The notes under the pieces were generated by a model that ran no database searches, was not told where the DNA came from, and saw only the letters and a list, made by a program, of their open reading frames with translations. A stretch of DNA of 64,000 nt from Streptomyces sp. CB01580 (GTDB taxonomy: Bacteria > Actinomycetota > Actinomycetes > Streptomycetales > Streptomycetaceae): assembly GCF_001905795.1 (NCBI RefSeq), contig NZ_LIXJ01000004.1, positions 428,409 through 492,408 of the forward strand, in the 5' to 3' direction. How positions within the stretch are numbered: the stretch's first letter is position 1; each line of letters begins with the position of its first letter. Shown here one piece after another: positions 25,423 to 33,790 of the stretch. A program made the position numbers and the translations under genes.

Positions 25423-26507
25423 AGTTCCTCCCCCCGGCGCCGCATCAGGCGCAGGTAGACCAGCGTGACGGCCAGCAGGATCAGCAGCATCACGACGCCG
25501 ATCGCCGAGCCGAGGCTGTACTGCGAGGACGCGAACGCCTTCTGGTACGCGTACACGTTGAGCACCAGGTTCTGGCCGGCGATGCCGCCGCCGTTGGTCA
25601 TGACGTAGATCTGGGTGAAGACCTTGAAGTCCCAGATGATCGACTGGATGGTGACGACGAGGAGGATCGGCCGCAGCATCGGGGCCATGACCGACCGCCA
25701 GATCCGCCACTGCGAGGCCCCGTCCAGCGCCGCCGCTTCGAGGACCTCCGTGGGGATCGCCCGGATGCCCGCGTACACGGTCACCATCACGAACGGGAAC
25801 GAGCACCACAGGACTTCGAGGAGCACCAGGGCGAAGGCGCTGTAGCGCCCGTACGTCCAGGAGAAGTCCCCGAGCCCCAGCACCCGGTTGACCGGGCCGA
25901 AGTCCGGGTCGAAGAGAAACACCCAGACGGTGGAACCGGTGATCGCGGGCGTCGCCCACGCGCCGAGCGCGGCCAGCATCAGCACCAGCCGCGGCACGGC
26001 CCGGATGCGGGTCAGCAGGACGGCGAGCGCGCAGCCGACCAGCAGCGTGGCCACGACGCAGGCCGCGGCGAAGACCACGGTCGCCAGGAGGACCTGCCAG
26101 AACTGGCCGTCGCCGAAGAGCGTCGCGTAGTTCCCGAACCCCTGGAAGGTGGTCGGCTCGCCGCCGCTCACCTGGGCCTGGGTGTACTCCAGGAACGAGA
26201 TCAGGCCGAGCTGGTAGATCGGGTAGACGAGCAGCCCGCCGAGGAGGACGAGCGCGGGCAGCAGGTAGAGCCACGGGGTCCAGCCGGAGCGGTGGGCGGG
26301 CGAGGCGGGGCGGCGGCGGGGCCGGGGCGGGCGGACGCGGGCCGTGCCGGTCCCGCCGCCCGCTCCGGACGCACCCGGCGTCTTGTCCGCCGTGCCGGTG
26401 GCGGTACCGGCCGCCGTGCCGGTCGCGGCGCGCGCGCCGGTGACCGCGCCGTCCGGCCCGTCGCCCGCCGCGCTGCCCGCGGCGTCGTTCGTCGTGTTCG
26501 AGGTCAT
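25419..26507 (-). CDS. sugar ABC transporter permease (MalF type)
   Basis: A 362-residue permease with a disordered Gly/Ala/Thr-rich N-terminus of about 70 residues (TGTAAGTATGTADKT) before the first membrane span (WLYLLPALVLLGGLLVYPIYQ). Six hydrophobic segments in all and the EAA motif (EVLEAAALDGASQWRIWRSV) mark it as the MalF partner. It begins 2 bases after the binding-protein stop. The N-terminal extension is low complexity and probably cytosolic. Confidence 0.92.
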   Translation of the reverse strand: MTSNTTNDAAGSAAGDGPDGAVTGARAATGTAAGTATGTADKTPGASGAGGGTGTARVRPPRPRRRPASPAHRSGWTPWLYLLPALVLLGGLLVYPIYQLGLISFLEYTQAQVSGGEPTTFQGFGNYATLFGDGQFWQVLLATVVFAAACVVATLLVGCALAVLLTRIRAVPRLVLMLAALGAWATPAITGSTVWVFLFDPDFGPVNRVLGLGDFSWTYGRYSAFALVLLEVLWCSFPFVMVTVYAGIRAIPTEVLEAAALDGASQWRIWRSVMAPMLRPILLVVTIQSIIWDFKVFTQIYVMTNGGGIAGQNLVLNVYAYQKAFASSQYSLGSAIGVVMLLILLAVTLVYLRLMRRRGEEL

Positions 26508-26509
26508 CG

Positions 26510-27814
26510 TCAGCCCGCGTCGGCGAACGCCGCGTCCATCTTCTTCGCCGCGTCGTCCGAGGCCGCCGCCACGTCCTTACGGCCGCTGACGATCTCCTGG
26601 AACATCGTCGGCAGGACCAGCGAGGAGTCGATGGAGCCCCAGCCGGGCGAGGCGGGGACGAACTTTGCGCCCGCGCCGAGCGTCTTGACGAACGGTTCGA
26701 CGAACGGCTCCTTCTTCGCGACCGTGTCCCGCACGTCCGTGTACGTCGGCAGGAAGCCCATCGCGTCGAACATCTTCTCCTGGGTCCCCTTGCCGGTCAG
26801 GGACTTCATCAGGTCCACGGCGAGGGTGCGGTGCGGGCTGCTCTTGAGCACGCCGATGTTGTTGCCGCCCGCGAACGCCGGGGCGACGGAGCCCGCCTCG
26901 ACTCCGGGCAGCGGCACCACCGCGTACTTGCCCTTCACGGCCCCCGCCTCGACGGCCGCGTGGCTGAAGTCGCCGCCGATCGCCATGGCGGCCTTGCCGG
27001 AGGCGAACGCGGTGACGGTCGCGTTGCCGCCCATGGAAGCGCACTTGGCTGCGGGGCAGTTGTCGTCGCCGAAGAGGGAGGTGTACGCCTCGATGCCCTT
27101 GCGGGCCTTGTCGCTGTTGATGGCCGCCTTGTACGTGCCGCCGCTCTCCTCGGCCAGTTCGCCACCGTTCGCCCAGATGAACGGCATCGCGCCGTAGGTG
27201 TACGCGCCGCCGACCGCCAGCCCGTACAGGTCCGGCTTCTTCTGGTGGATCTTCTTCGCGGTGGAGATCAGCTCGGCCTGGGACTTGGGGGCCTCGATCC
27301 CCAACTCCTCGAAGACGTCGGTGCGGTAGTACAGCGCCCGTACGCCGACGAAGAGGGGCGCCCCGTAGACCTTGTCGCCGACGGTGACGGACTGCTTGGC
27401 GGTCGGGTCGATGTCCTTGGCCTCGTCCCAGGCGGCGAACTCCTTGCTGACGTCCGCGAGTCCGCCGTCCTTGACGTATCCGGCGGTGTCCGTGTTGCCG
27501 TACTCGATGACGTCGGGGGCGCTCTTCGGGTCGTTGAACGCGGCCTTGATGCGCTGGGCGCGGGTGTCGACCGGGATGTACTCGACCTTCACCTTCGCCC
27601 CCTTGTGTGCCTTCTCGAACTCGGCGACCGCGGCGTCGACGACCTGTTCCTTGGGCTTGTTGCCGACCTCCTGGAAGAGCCAGACCCGCAGCGTGCCGGT
27701 CTTCTCGTCCCCCTTGGCACCGGTGTCGGAGGTCTGCGGCGCGCAGGCGGTGGCGGTGAGCCCCGCCAGCACAAGCGCCGCGGCCGGGGCGGCGATTCGG
27801 GCAGAAAGCTTCAT
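26510..27814 (-). CDS. sugar-binding lipoprotein of an ABC importer
   Basis: A 434-residue extracellular solute-binding protein (family 1) with signal peptide and lipobox LTATAC (Cys24). The mature protein shows the usual domain start (GTLRVWLFQEV) and class motifs (VIEYGNTDTAGYVKDGGLAD, MAIGGDFSHAAVEAG). The ATG at 27814 has AGGAG about 8 bases upstream. It is the first gene of a four-gene operon: binding protein, two permeases, GH20 hexosaminidase. With the hexosaminidase and a dre-like site about 100 bases upstream, the ligand is probably an N-acetylglucosamine oligosaccharide (inference). Confidence 0.92.
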   Translation of the reverse strand: MKLSARIAAPAAALVLAGLTATACAPQTSDTGAKGDEKTGTLRVWLFQEVGNKPKEQVVDAAVAEFEKAHKGAKVKVEYIPVDTRAQRIKAAFNDPKSAPDVIEYGNTDTAGYVKDGGLADVSKEFAAWDEAKDIDPTAKQSVTVGDKVYGAPLFVGVRALYYRTDVFEELGIEAPKSQAELISTAKKIHQKKPDLYGLAVGGAYTYGAMPFIWANGGELAEESGGTYKAAINSDKARKGIEAYTSLFGDDNCPAAKCASMGGNATVTAFASGKAAMAIGGDFSHAAVEAGAVKGKYAVVPLPGVEAGSVAPAFAGGNNIGVLKSSPHRTLAVDLMKSLTGKGTQEKMFDAMGFLPTYTDVRDTVAKKEPFVEPFVKTLGAGAKFVPASPGWGSIDSSLVLPTMFQEIVSGRKDVAAASDDAAKKMDAAFADAG

Positions 27815-27834
27815 CCGTGAACTCCTACCGCCAG

Positions 27835-27855
27835 GCGTTGCAACATGCGCAACGC
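27835..27855. promoter_or_regulatory. GCGTTGC/GCAACGC inverted repeat upstream of the transporter operon
   Basis: Seven-base arms (GCGTTGC and GCAACGC) are separated by 7 bases, 21 bases before the binding-protein start. The GCGCAA element recurs in the tandem repeat at 27949-28002, so both may be bound by the same regulator. Confidence 0.4.
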
Positions 27856-27910
27856 GCGTTTCGTTCTGCACAACTGGCAGGAGAGTAGGTGCGCACGCGC
27901 GACGCCGACA

Positions 27911-27926
27911 AGTGGTCTCAACCACT
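27911..27926. promoter_or_regulatory. DasR-type dre site
   Basis: The 16-mer AGTGGTCTCAACCACT is a palindrome AGTGGT-N4-ACCACT and matches the established DasR-responsive-element form (AGTGGTCTAGACCACT-like) with differences only in the centre. It lies about 100 bases upstream of the binding-protein gene, a position suited to repression relieved by glucosamine-6-phosphate, as known for DasR. Confidence 0.75.
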
Positions 27927-27948
27927 CTGTGACCCAGGGACGCAGCCC

Positions 27949-28002
27949 GCGCAACGCATGCAGACCGTGCAATGCGTTCAGATCGCGCAATACGCGCAAA
28001 TC
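27949..28002. repeat. three tandem 18-bp units
   Basis: Units GCGCAACGCATGCAGACC, GTGCAATGCGTTCAGATC and GCGCAATACGCGCAAATC lie head to tail upstream of the sugar transporter operon. The overlapping minus-strand frame would give a six-residue repeat but lacks other coding features, so I treat the array as non-coding, possibly an operator array. Confidence 0.6.
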
Positions 28003-28090
28003 ACCTGATGGAGCCCGGACCGCGCGACGGGTGAACGCGATCTGCGCGACGCGGGAGACCCCGCGTTCCCGCGCCTCGACACAACACAAA

Positions 28091-28130
28091 GGGTCCCCGG
28101 GGCGCGCGTCGACGCGCGCCCCGGGGACCC
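28091..28130 (-). terminator. 40-bp perfect palindrome, terminator
   Basis: Two 20-base arms beginning GGGTCCCCGGGG meet at a central TCGA with no spacer. On the minus strand the arm is followed by TTTGTGTTGTG, fitting a terminator for the leftward DUF3039 gene; the palindrome could also stop rightward transcription. Confidence 0.75.
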
Positions 28131-28212
28131 GAAGCCCTGGTGCCCGAACGTTTCCGAACGGTCCCGGAGCATTCCGAACTGCTCCGAACGGTGCGCGGAC
28201 CGCCCGGCCCCT

Positions 28213-28274
28213 TCAGGGACCGCTCGAACCCCTCGGGACCACTCGCCCCTCAGGGACCGTTCGAACCCTTCGGG
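28213..28274. repeat. 25-bp direct repeat pair
   Basis: Copies at 28213-28237 and 28250-28274 (TCAGGGACCGYTCGAACCCY...) differ at two positions. Just upstream, 28,140-28,195 repeats a TCCGAAC element at least four times. The block fills the space between the palindrome and the DUF3039 stop codon. No function is apparent. Confidence 0.55.
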
Positions 28275-28300
28275 GAGGACCGCTCACGGACCGCCGCGGA

Positions 28301-28588
28301 CTACTTCTTGTCCTTGCCGCCCTTGTCCTTGCCGCCACCGGAGCCCATGGACTCGTAGATCTCCTTGCACAGGGGGCAGACCGGGTACTTCTTGGGGTCG
28401 CGCCCCGGTACCCAGACCTTGCCGCACAGTGCGACCACGGGGGTGCCCTCCAGGGCACTCGCCATGATCTTGTCCTTCTGGACGTAATGGGCGAAGCGCT
28501 CGTGGTCGCCGTCGCCGTTCGACACCTGGGGCGTCGGCTCTACGAGGGTGCCCGTACCTGCCCCGCGCTCGGGCTCAAGAGTGCTCAT
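28301..28588 (-). CDS. DUF3039 zinc-ribbon-like small protein
   Basis: A 95-residue protein with the core typical of DUF3039: HERFAHYVQKDKIMASALEG, then CGKVWVPGRDPKKYPVCPLC. The single Cys and CPLC pair would coordinate a metal, probably zinc. The C-terminus is Gly/Lys rich. The ATG at 28588 was preferred to an upstream TTG. It lies 30 bases downstream of the YqgE gene and is probably cotranscribed. The function of the family is unknown; it is widespread in actinobacteria. Confidence 0.85.
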   Translation of the reverse strand: MSTLEPERGAGTGTLVEPTPQVSNGDGDHERFAHYVQKDKIMASALEGTPVVALCGKVWVPGRDPKKYPVCPLCKEIYESMGSGGGKDKGGKDKK

Positions 28589-28618
28589 AGAGGCCAAGGG
28601 TACTGAAAGCCGGGGACT

Positions 28619-29179
28619 TCAGTTCAGCGACGGGTCGTCGGGATACGTGGCGATCATGGCCAGTTCGCTGCGCTGGCGGCGCAGAACCGCCCGCCAGAGG
28701 TGCTCCGGACGCGGCGAGGAGACGTCTCCCGGCTCGGACTCCACGACGTACCAGGCACCGCCGGTCAGCTCCTTCTCCAGCTGCCCGGGGCCCCAGCCGG
28801 CGTACCCGGCGAAGATCCGCAGCGAGCCGAGGGCGGCGGCCAGCAGCTCCGGCGGCGCCTCCAGGTCCACCAGACCGATCGCCCCGTACACCCGGCGCCA
28901 GCCGAGAGGCCCCTCGTCGCCGGGGATGACGGCCACGCCGAGCGCGGAGTCGAGCGAGACCGGGCCGCCCTGGAAGACGACGCCCGGTTCGCCGGCCAGT
29001 CCGGCCCAGGGCGTGAGGATGTCGCCGACGCCCACCGGGGTCGGCCGGTTCAGGACCACGCCGAGCGAGCCCTCCTCGTCGTGGTCGAGGAGCAGCACCA
29101 CGGCGCGGTCGAAATTGGGATCCGCGAGCGCGGGTGTGGCCACGAGCAGTCGCCCTGTGAGCGAGGACACCTCGGTCAT
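28619..29179 (-). CDS. YqgE/AlgH family protein (DUF179)
   Basis: A 186-residue soluble protein with family motifs LTGRLLVATPALADPNFDRAV, GVVLNRPT, VFQGGPV and FAGYAGWGPGQLEKEL. The last is the most conserved segment of YqgE/AlgH proteins. Length equals the family norm. The cellular role is not established. The gene is divergent from murA and upstream of the DUF3039 gene. Confidence 0.93.
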   Translation of the reverse strand: MTEVSSLTGRLLVATPALADPNFDRAVVLLLDHDEEGSLGVVLNRPTPVGVGDILTPWAGLAGEPGVVFQGGPVSLDSALGVAVIPGDEGPLGWRRVYGAIGLVDLEAPPELLAAALGSLRIFAGYAGWGPGQLEKELTGGAWYVVESEPGDVSSPRPEHLWRAVLRRQRSELAMIATYPDDPSLN

Positions 29180-29499
29180 GGCAGAAATGATCCCGCATCC
29201 CGGCCCCCGACGGGGAGCGGCCGGGCCCTCCGGTCGCCGAGCCGGCCCCCACGCGCAGCTCAGGGCGCACGGATGCACGAGGAGCGCGCGGGTGAGTGGG
29301 CACGGGGAGCCGAACGACGGGCACGACGAAGCGCGTCGGAAGGCTTAACGGACGGTGACCCTCCGCAAGAGCGGGGAAGCAGAGCGTGTTGTGGCGAATT
29401 CATGACGTCCGCGCACCCCCGGCTCCCTGCGGGAAGGGGGACGATGGGCCATTACCCTTTCGTTTGGCCCCTGCCCGACCACTCCGGAACGCGAGATTC
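29180..29499. other. divergent promoter region between YqgE and murA
   Basis: The 320 bases hold no gene that I can support. Open frames here are shadows without ribosome-binding sites. The promoter for murA should lie here, but no clear TTGAC/TANNNT pair was found. Confidence 0.4.
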
Positions 29500-30840
29500 A
29501 TGACCGGCACAGACGATGTCCTGCTTGTCCACGGCGGAACCCCGCTGGAGGGCGAGATCCGCGTCAGAGGCGCCAAGAACCTGGTGCCGAAGGCGATGGT
29601 CGCCGCGCTGCTCGGCAGCGGGCCCAGCCGACTGCGCAACGTGCCCGACATCCGCGACGTGCGGGTGGTTCGGGGTCTGCTGCAGCTGCACGGCGTGACG
29701 GTGCGCCCGGGCGACGAGCCGGGCGAGCTGGTCCTGGACCCGACTCATGTCGAGAGCGCCAACGTCGCCGACATCGACGCCCACGCGGGTTCCTCGCGCA
29801 TCCCGATCCTCTTCTGCGGCCCCCTGCTGCACCGGCTCGGCCACGCGTTCATCCCCGGGCTCGGCGGATGCGACATCGGCGGCCGGCCGATCGACTTCCA
29901 CTTCGACGTGCTGCGGCGGTTCGGCGCGACCATCGAGAAGCGCGCGGACGGCCAGTACCTGGAGGCTCCGCAGCGGCTGCGCGGCACGAAGATCCGGCTG
30001 CCGTACCCCTCGGTGGGCTCCACCGAGCAGGTGCTGCTGACGGCGGTGCTCGCCGAGGGCGTCACCGAACTGTCCAACGCGGCGGTCGAGCCGGAGATCG
30101 AGGACCTCATCTGCGTGCTGCAGAAGATGGGCGCGATCATCTCGATGGACACCGACCGGACGATCCGGATCACCGGTGTCGACCGGCTGGACGGTTACAC
30201 GCACCGGGCGATCCCGGACCGCCTGGAGGCGGCCTCCTGGGCGTCCGCGGCGCTGGCCACCGAGGGCAACATCTACGTGCGGGGCGCACAGCAGCGCTCG
30301 ATGATGACGTTCCTGAACACCTTCCGCAAGGTCGGCGGCGCGTTCGAGATCGACGACGAGGGCATCCGCTTCTGGCACCCCGGCGGCGCGCTGAACGCCA
30401 TCGCCCTGGAGACGGACGTGCACCCCGGTTTCCAGACCGACTGGCAGCAGCCGCTGGTCGTGGCCCTGACGCAGGCGTCGGGCCTGTCCATCGTCCACGA
30501 GACGGTGTACGAGTCGCGGCTCGGCTTCACCTCCGCGCTCAACCAGATGGGCGCGCACATCCAGCTCTACCGCGAGTGCCTGGGCGGCTCGGACTGCCGC
30601 TTCGGCCAGCGCAACTTCCTGCACTCGGCGGTGGTGTCCGGACCCACGAAGCTCCAGGGCGCGGACCTGGTCATCCCCGACCTGCGCGGAGGCTTCTCGT
30701 ACCTGATCGCGGCACTGGCGGCGCAGGGCACCTCGCGGGTGCACGGCATCGACCTGATCAACCGCGGCTACGAGAACTTCATGGAGAAGCTGGAGAAGCT
30801 GGGCGCGAACGTGGAGTTGCCGGGCGGCGCGCTGGTCTGA
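29500..30840 (+). CDS. murA: UDP-N-acetylglucosamine 1-carboxyvinyltransferase
   Basis: A 446-residue EPSP-synthase-fold enzyme that transfers enolpyruvate from PEP to UDP-GlcNAc in the first committed step of peptidoglycan synthesis, in the cytoplasm. The N-terminal substrate loop RGAKNLVPKAM (Lys26-Asn27) is intact. The catalytic loop GGCDIGGRPIDFH contains Cys124, equivalent to the fosfomycin-target Cys115 of E. coli. The C-terminus carries DLRGGFSYLIAALAAQG. The ATG at 29500 was chosen; the frame is open further upstream without a better start. Transcription ends at the inverted repeat 7 bases after the stop. Confidence 0.96.
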   Translation: MTGTDDVLLVHGGTPLEGEIRVRGAKNLVPKAMVAALLGSGPSRLRNVPDIRDVRVVRGLLQLHGVTVRPGDEPGELVLDPTHVESANVADIDAHAGSSRIPILFCGPLLHRLGHAFIPGLGGCDIGGRPIDFHFDVLRRFGATIEKRADGQYLEAPQRLRGTKIRLPYPSVGSTEQVLLTAVLAEGVTELSNAAVEPEIEDLICVLQKMGAIISMDTDRTIRITGVDRLDGYTHRAIPDRLEAASWASAALATEGNIYVRGAQQRSMMTFLNTFRKVGGAFEIDDEGIRFWHPGGALNAIALETDVHPGFQTDWQQPLVVALTQASGLSIVHETVYESRLGFTSALNQMGAHIQLYRECLGGSDCRFGQRNFLHSAVVSGPTKLQGADLVIPDLRGGFSYLIAALAAQGTSRVHGIDLINRGYENFMEKLEKLGANVELPGGALV

Positions 30841-30846
30841 GCCACG

Positions 30847-30888
30847 GCGGTCCGTGCCGGTGCCGGGACCGGTGCCGGCACGGACCGC
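30847..30888 (+). terminator. murA terminator
   Basis: A perfect 14-bp stem (arm GCGGTCCGTGCCGG) begins 7 bases after the murA stop codon, with a 14-base GC-rich loop. Confidence 0.85.
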
Positions 30889-31271
30889 GGTCCGGGTTCG
30901 GCGTCGGCCCGGTGCCGGGCCGGGTTCCGCGCGGCCGACGGCTGCTGACGGGGGTTCGGGGCGCTGCCCCGGGCCCCCGTCCGTCGTACACGGACCCCTC
31001 TCACGGGGACGCGTCGAAGCTCCCGGCCCCCTCCCACGGACGACGTCCGGCGCTCATGGGCCTCTTTCGCGGACGGTGGTCCGGCGTACGACGTCCGGCG
31101 CCGTGGAGGCGGCCTCCGCGGCGCCTGTGGATCCGCTCCGGACCCGTCACGGCCCGGCCGGGCGGTGTGCCTCGCAGGCCGGGCGGCGTGCCTTCTTGCC
31201 CTGGATGGGCGACGAAGGGGCCGCGGATGGCCGACGGCGGGCCACAACGGCCCTTCTCGGACCGGTACACG
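30889..31271. other. non-coding stretch between murA and hupA
   Basis: About 380 bases contain short repeats of GACGTCCGGCG (near 31,040 and 31,090) and no supported gene. The open frames across it lack codon bias and ribosome-binding sites. Confidence 0.4.
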
Positions 31272-31306
31272 GAAGGGCGGTCACCCTGGTCGGGTGCCCG
31301 CCCTTC
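31272..31306 (-). terminator. hupA terminator
   Basis: The arms GAAGGGCGG and CCGCCCTTC enclose an inner ACCC/GGGT stem. The hairpin lies 18 bases past the hupA stop. Confidence 0.85.
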
Positions 31307-31323
31307 GTCGCGTCTATGAGGGC

Positions 31324-31605
31324 TTACTTGCCCTTGGCGGCTTCCTTGAGCTTGGAGCCCGCGGAGACCTTCACGCTGTAACCGGCCGGGATGTTGATCG
31401 GGTCGCCGGTCTGCGGGTTACGAGCGGTGCGAGCGGCACGGTGGGTGCGCTCGAAGGTCAGAAAGCCGGGGATGGTGACCTTCTCGTCGCCCTTGGCGAC
31501 GACCTCACCGACGGTCTCGGCGAGCGCGGCCAGCACGGCGTCGGCGTCCTTGCGGGTCACCTCGGCACGGTCGGCCAGGGCGGCCACCAGCTCACTGCGG
31601 TTCAT
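31324..31605 (-). CDS. hupA: HU-type nucleoid protein
   Basis: A 93-residue histone-like HU protein with the classical order: helical dimerisation segment (MNRSELVAALADRAEVTRKDADAVLAALAETV), beta arm IPGFLTFERTHRAARTARNPQTG with the Pro that intercalates DNA, and C-terminal helix. It is the short form without the Lys/Ala-rich tail seen in the second Streptomyces HU. The start has GGGAG about 10 bases upstream. It bends and compacts DNA. It has its own terminator and stands as a single-gene unit. Confidence 0.96.
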   Translation of the reverse strand: MNRSELVAALADRAEVTRKDADAVLAALAETVGEVVAKGDEKVTIPGFLTFERTHRAARTARNPQTGDPINIPAGYSVKVSAGSKLKEAAKGK

Positions 31606-31933
31606 GTTGTTACTCCCGTGTTCTTCTTGCCTGTGAGGCGTGAGATCGAAGCCGATGCTGCCAGGGCCCTCGGACAGTCCCCGGACCCGGGTCTTTCGTC
31701 AGACCCTCGCGCCCGATTACGCATCCTGCCCCCACCTGCGGCGGGAAAGCCAATCCGGCACCCTCCGGAGTCACACGAAAAGCACCACTTCCTCGCCGTG
31801 GTGACGTTCCGTCGACGCCGCGGAAGCGGTCCGCAGCGGGTGCGGGGCTGTGCGGGACGCGCCGCCCGCCCACCCTAAAGGGGCGTTTGGGGCGCCGCGA
31901 CCCGCGACGCGCCGTAGGCCGGTCCGACCTGGG
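31606..31933. other. hupA upstream region
   Basis: The 328 bases between the HU start and the malic enzyme stop show no gene. The hupA promoter must lie here, but I could not fix a -35/-10 pair with confidence. Confidence 0.4.
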
Positions 31934-33367
31934 TCAGATCGACGTGGGGCCCGTCACAGCGCCTCCCGCGGCCTTCGCCGCGTCACGGACGGCACCGGCG
32001 ACCGCGCCCGCCACCTTGTCGTTGAAGACCGACGGGATGATGTAGTTCGCGTTCACCTCGTCCTCGGCGACGACATCGGCGAGCGCGCGGGCCGCCGCGA
32101 GCATCATGTCCGTGTTGACGGCGCGGGACTGGGCGTCGAGCAGGCCGCGGAAGACGCCCGGGAAGACCAGCACGTTGTTGATCTGGTTCGGGAAGTCGGA
32201 ACGGCCGGTGGCGACAACTGCCGCCGTCTGACGGGCGATTGCCGGGTCCACCTCGGGGTCCGGGTTCGCGAGCGCGAACACGATCGCGCCGTCGGCCATG
32301 GCCGCGACGTCCGAGCCGTCCAGGACGTTCGGGGCGGAGACGCCGATGAAGACGTCGGCGCCGACGACGGCCTCCTTGAGGGTCCCGGTGACGGACTCGG
32401 GGTTGGTGTTGTCCGCGATCCAGCGCAGCGGCGAGTCGGGGGCGGCGGAGAGCAGGTCCTCGCGGCCCTCGTGCACCACACCGTGGATGTCGGCGACGAC
32501 GGCGTGCTTGACGCCCGCGGCGATGAGGAGCTTGAGGATGGCCGTACCGGCTGCTCCGGCTCCGGACATGACGACCCGTACGTCCCCGATTCCCTTGCCC
32601 ACCACGCGAAGCGCGTTGGTCAGCGAGGCCAGCACCACGATGGCGGTGCCGTGCTGGTCGTCGTGGAAGACCGGGATGTCCAGGGCCTCGCGCAGGCGCG
32701 CCTCGATCTCGAAGCAGCGGGGCGCGGAGATGTCCTCCAGGTTGATGCCCGCGAAGCCGGGCGCGATCGCCTTGACGATCTCGACGATGGCGTCGCTGTC
32801 CTGGGTGTCCAGGCAGATCGGCCAGGCGTCGATGCCGGCGAACCGCTTGAAGAGGGCCGCCTTGCCCTCCATCACGGGCAGGGCGGCCTTCGGCCCGATG
32901 TTGCCGAGGCCCAGCACGGCGGAGCCGTCCGTCACAACTGCGACGGAATTGCGCTTGATGGTGAGGCGGCGCGCGTCCTCGGGGTTCTCGGCGATCGCCA
33001 TGCAGACGCGGGCCACGCCCGGGGTGTAGATCATCGAGAGGTCGTCGCGGTTGCGGATGGGGTGCTTGGACGCCATCTCGATCTTGCCGCCGAGGTGCAT
33101 CAGGAACGTACGGTCGGAGACCTTGCCCAGGACGACGCCCTCGATGCCGCGCAGCTTCTCGACGATCTCGTCGGCGTGCGCGGTGGAGGTGGCGGCGATG
33201 GTGACGTCGATCCGCAGCTTCTCGTGGCCGGACGCGGTCACGTCGAGGCCGGTGACCGAGCCACCGGAGGACTCGACGGCCGTGGTGAGCTGAGAGACGG
33301 ACGTGCCGCTCGTGGGCACCTCCAGCCTGACCGTCATCGAGTACGAGACGCTGGGCGCCGTTGCCAT
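31934..33367 (-). CDS. NAD-dependent malic enzyme with N-terminal ACT domain
   Basis: A 477-residue protein converting malate to pyruvate and CO2. Residues 8-88 form an ACT-like regulatory domain (YSMTVRLEVPTSGTSVSQLT, then VLGKVSDRTFLMHLGGKIE). The malic enzyme core follows: SMIYTPGVARVC, the metal/substrate segment VFHDDQHGTAIV, the Rossmann motif VVMSGAGAAGTAIL, and FALANPDPEVDP. The ATG at 33367 has AAGGA about 8 bases upstream. The long space upstream contains a candidate structured RNA with its own terminator. The ACT domain suggests allosteric control; the ligand is unknown. Confidence 0.94.
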   Translation of the reverse strand: MATAPSVSYSMTVRLEVPTSGTSVSQLTTAVESSGGSVTGLDVTASGHEKLRIDVTIAATSTAHADEIVEKLRGIEGVVLGKVSDRTFLMHLGGKIEMASKHPIRNRDDLSMIYTPGVARVCMAIAENPEDARRLTIKRNSVAVVTDGSAVLGLGNIGPKAALPVMEGKAALFKRFAGIDAWPICLDTQDSDAIVEIVKAIAPGFAGINLEDISAPRCFEIEARLREALDIPVFHDDQHGTAIVVLASLTNALRVVGKGIGDVRVVMSGAGAAGTAILKLLIAAGVKHAVVADIHGVVHEGREDLLSAAPDSPLRWIADNTNPESVTGTLKEAVVGADVFIGVSAPNVLDGSDVAAMADGAIVFALANPDPEVDPAIARQTAAVVATGRSDFPNQINNVLVFPGVFRGLLDAQSRAVNTDMMLAAARALADVVAEDEVNANYIIPSVFNDKVAGAVAGAVRDAAKAAGGAVTGPTSI

Positions 33368-33653
33368 GGCCGAGTCCTTCGCTTTCCTTAGCTTCTTTGC
33401 CGCGCGGCCGGGGCGCTCGCCTCGGACGTGCTTTCCGATCGTCGCACCTACCGACCAGTAGCCGGTAATGACTGCCACATTCCGGAAAATGATTTCCACC
33501 ATACGAGATGGCATGACCGGGCGGAAGCCCGACCCGGCGAGGCCGCCCGCTCCGTACCGGATCGGGCACGTCCGGTACGTCCGCTACGTCCAGCACATCC
33601 GGCGCCTCCGGTACGAGCCGGATGCGGCCCGGGACCCGCCCCCATGAACGAGA

Positions 33654-33689
33654 ACAGACCCGCGCCACCAGGAGGTGACGCGGGTCTGT
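33654..33689 (-). terminator. intrinsic terminator of the candidate RNA
   Basis: Perfect 11-bp arms, an inner 4-bp stem and a U-rich tail on the minus strand. The helicase gene to the right would also be stopped here if read-through occurs. Confidence 0.8.
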
Positions 33690-33790
33690 CATCTGCTTGA
33701 ACGGCACCGACCCGCCATGCTCGCCTCGCGGCAAGTGGTCGCTCGAAGCGACGAAGGTTGGGCCCGGGGGCTTGGATCGAGCCGGTGCCG
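33654..33790 (-). ncRNA. candidate structured small RNA or leader
   Basis: Read on the minus strand, the segment starts CGGCACCG at 33790 and pairs over about 75 bases with CGGTGCCG (33709-33702). It thereby closes a domain with an internal GTCGC-TTCGA-GCGAC hairpin (33752-33738) and a small GCC/GGC hairpin (33732-33723). It ends in a very strong hairpin with an 11-bp outer stem ACAGACCCGCG and an inner CACC/GGTG stem (33689-33654), followed by the U-rich TTCTCGTT. A TAGCCT -10-like box lies at 33802-33797. No open reading frame fits it. It may be an independent sRNA or a terminated leader of the malic enzyme gene, 287 bases downstream. Confidence 0.55.

Noticed and set aside
27811-28089. Minus-strand ORF giving a six-residue repeat (VLRDLN, ALHGLH, ALRGLR) over the tandem 18-mers.
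   Set aside because: No ribosome-binding site or family resemblance. It overlaps the dre site and the promoter of the sugar operon.
30889-31271. Possible small gene between murA and hupA.
   Set aside because: Frames are open on both strands but lack start signals and codon bias. Short GACGTCCGGCG repeats indicate non-coding sequence.
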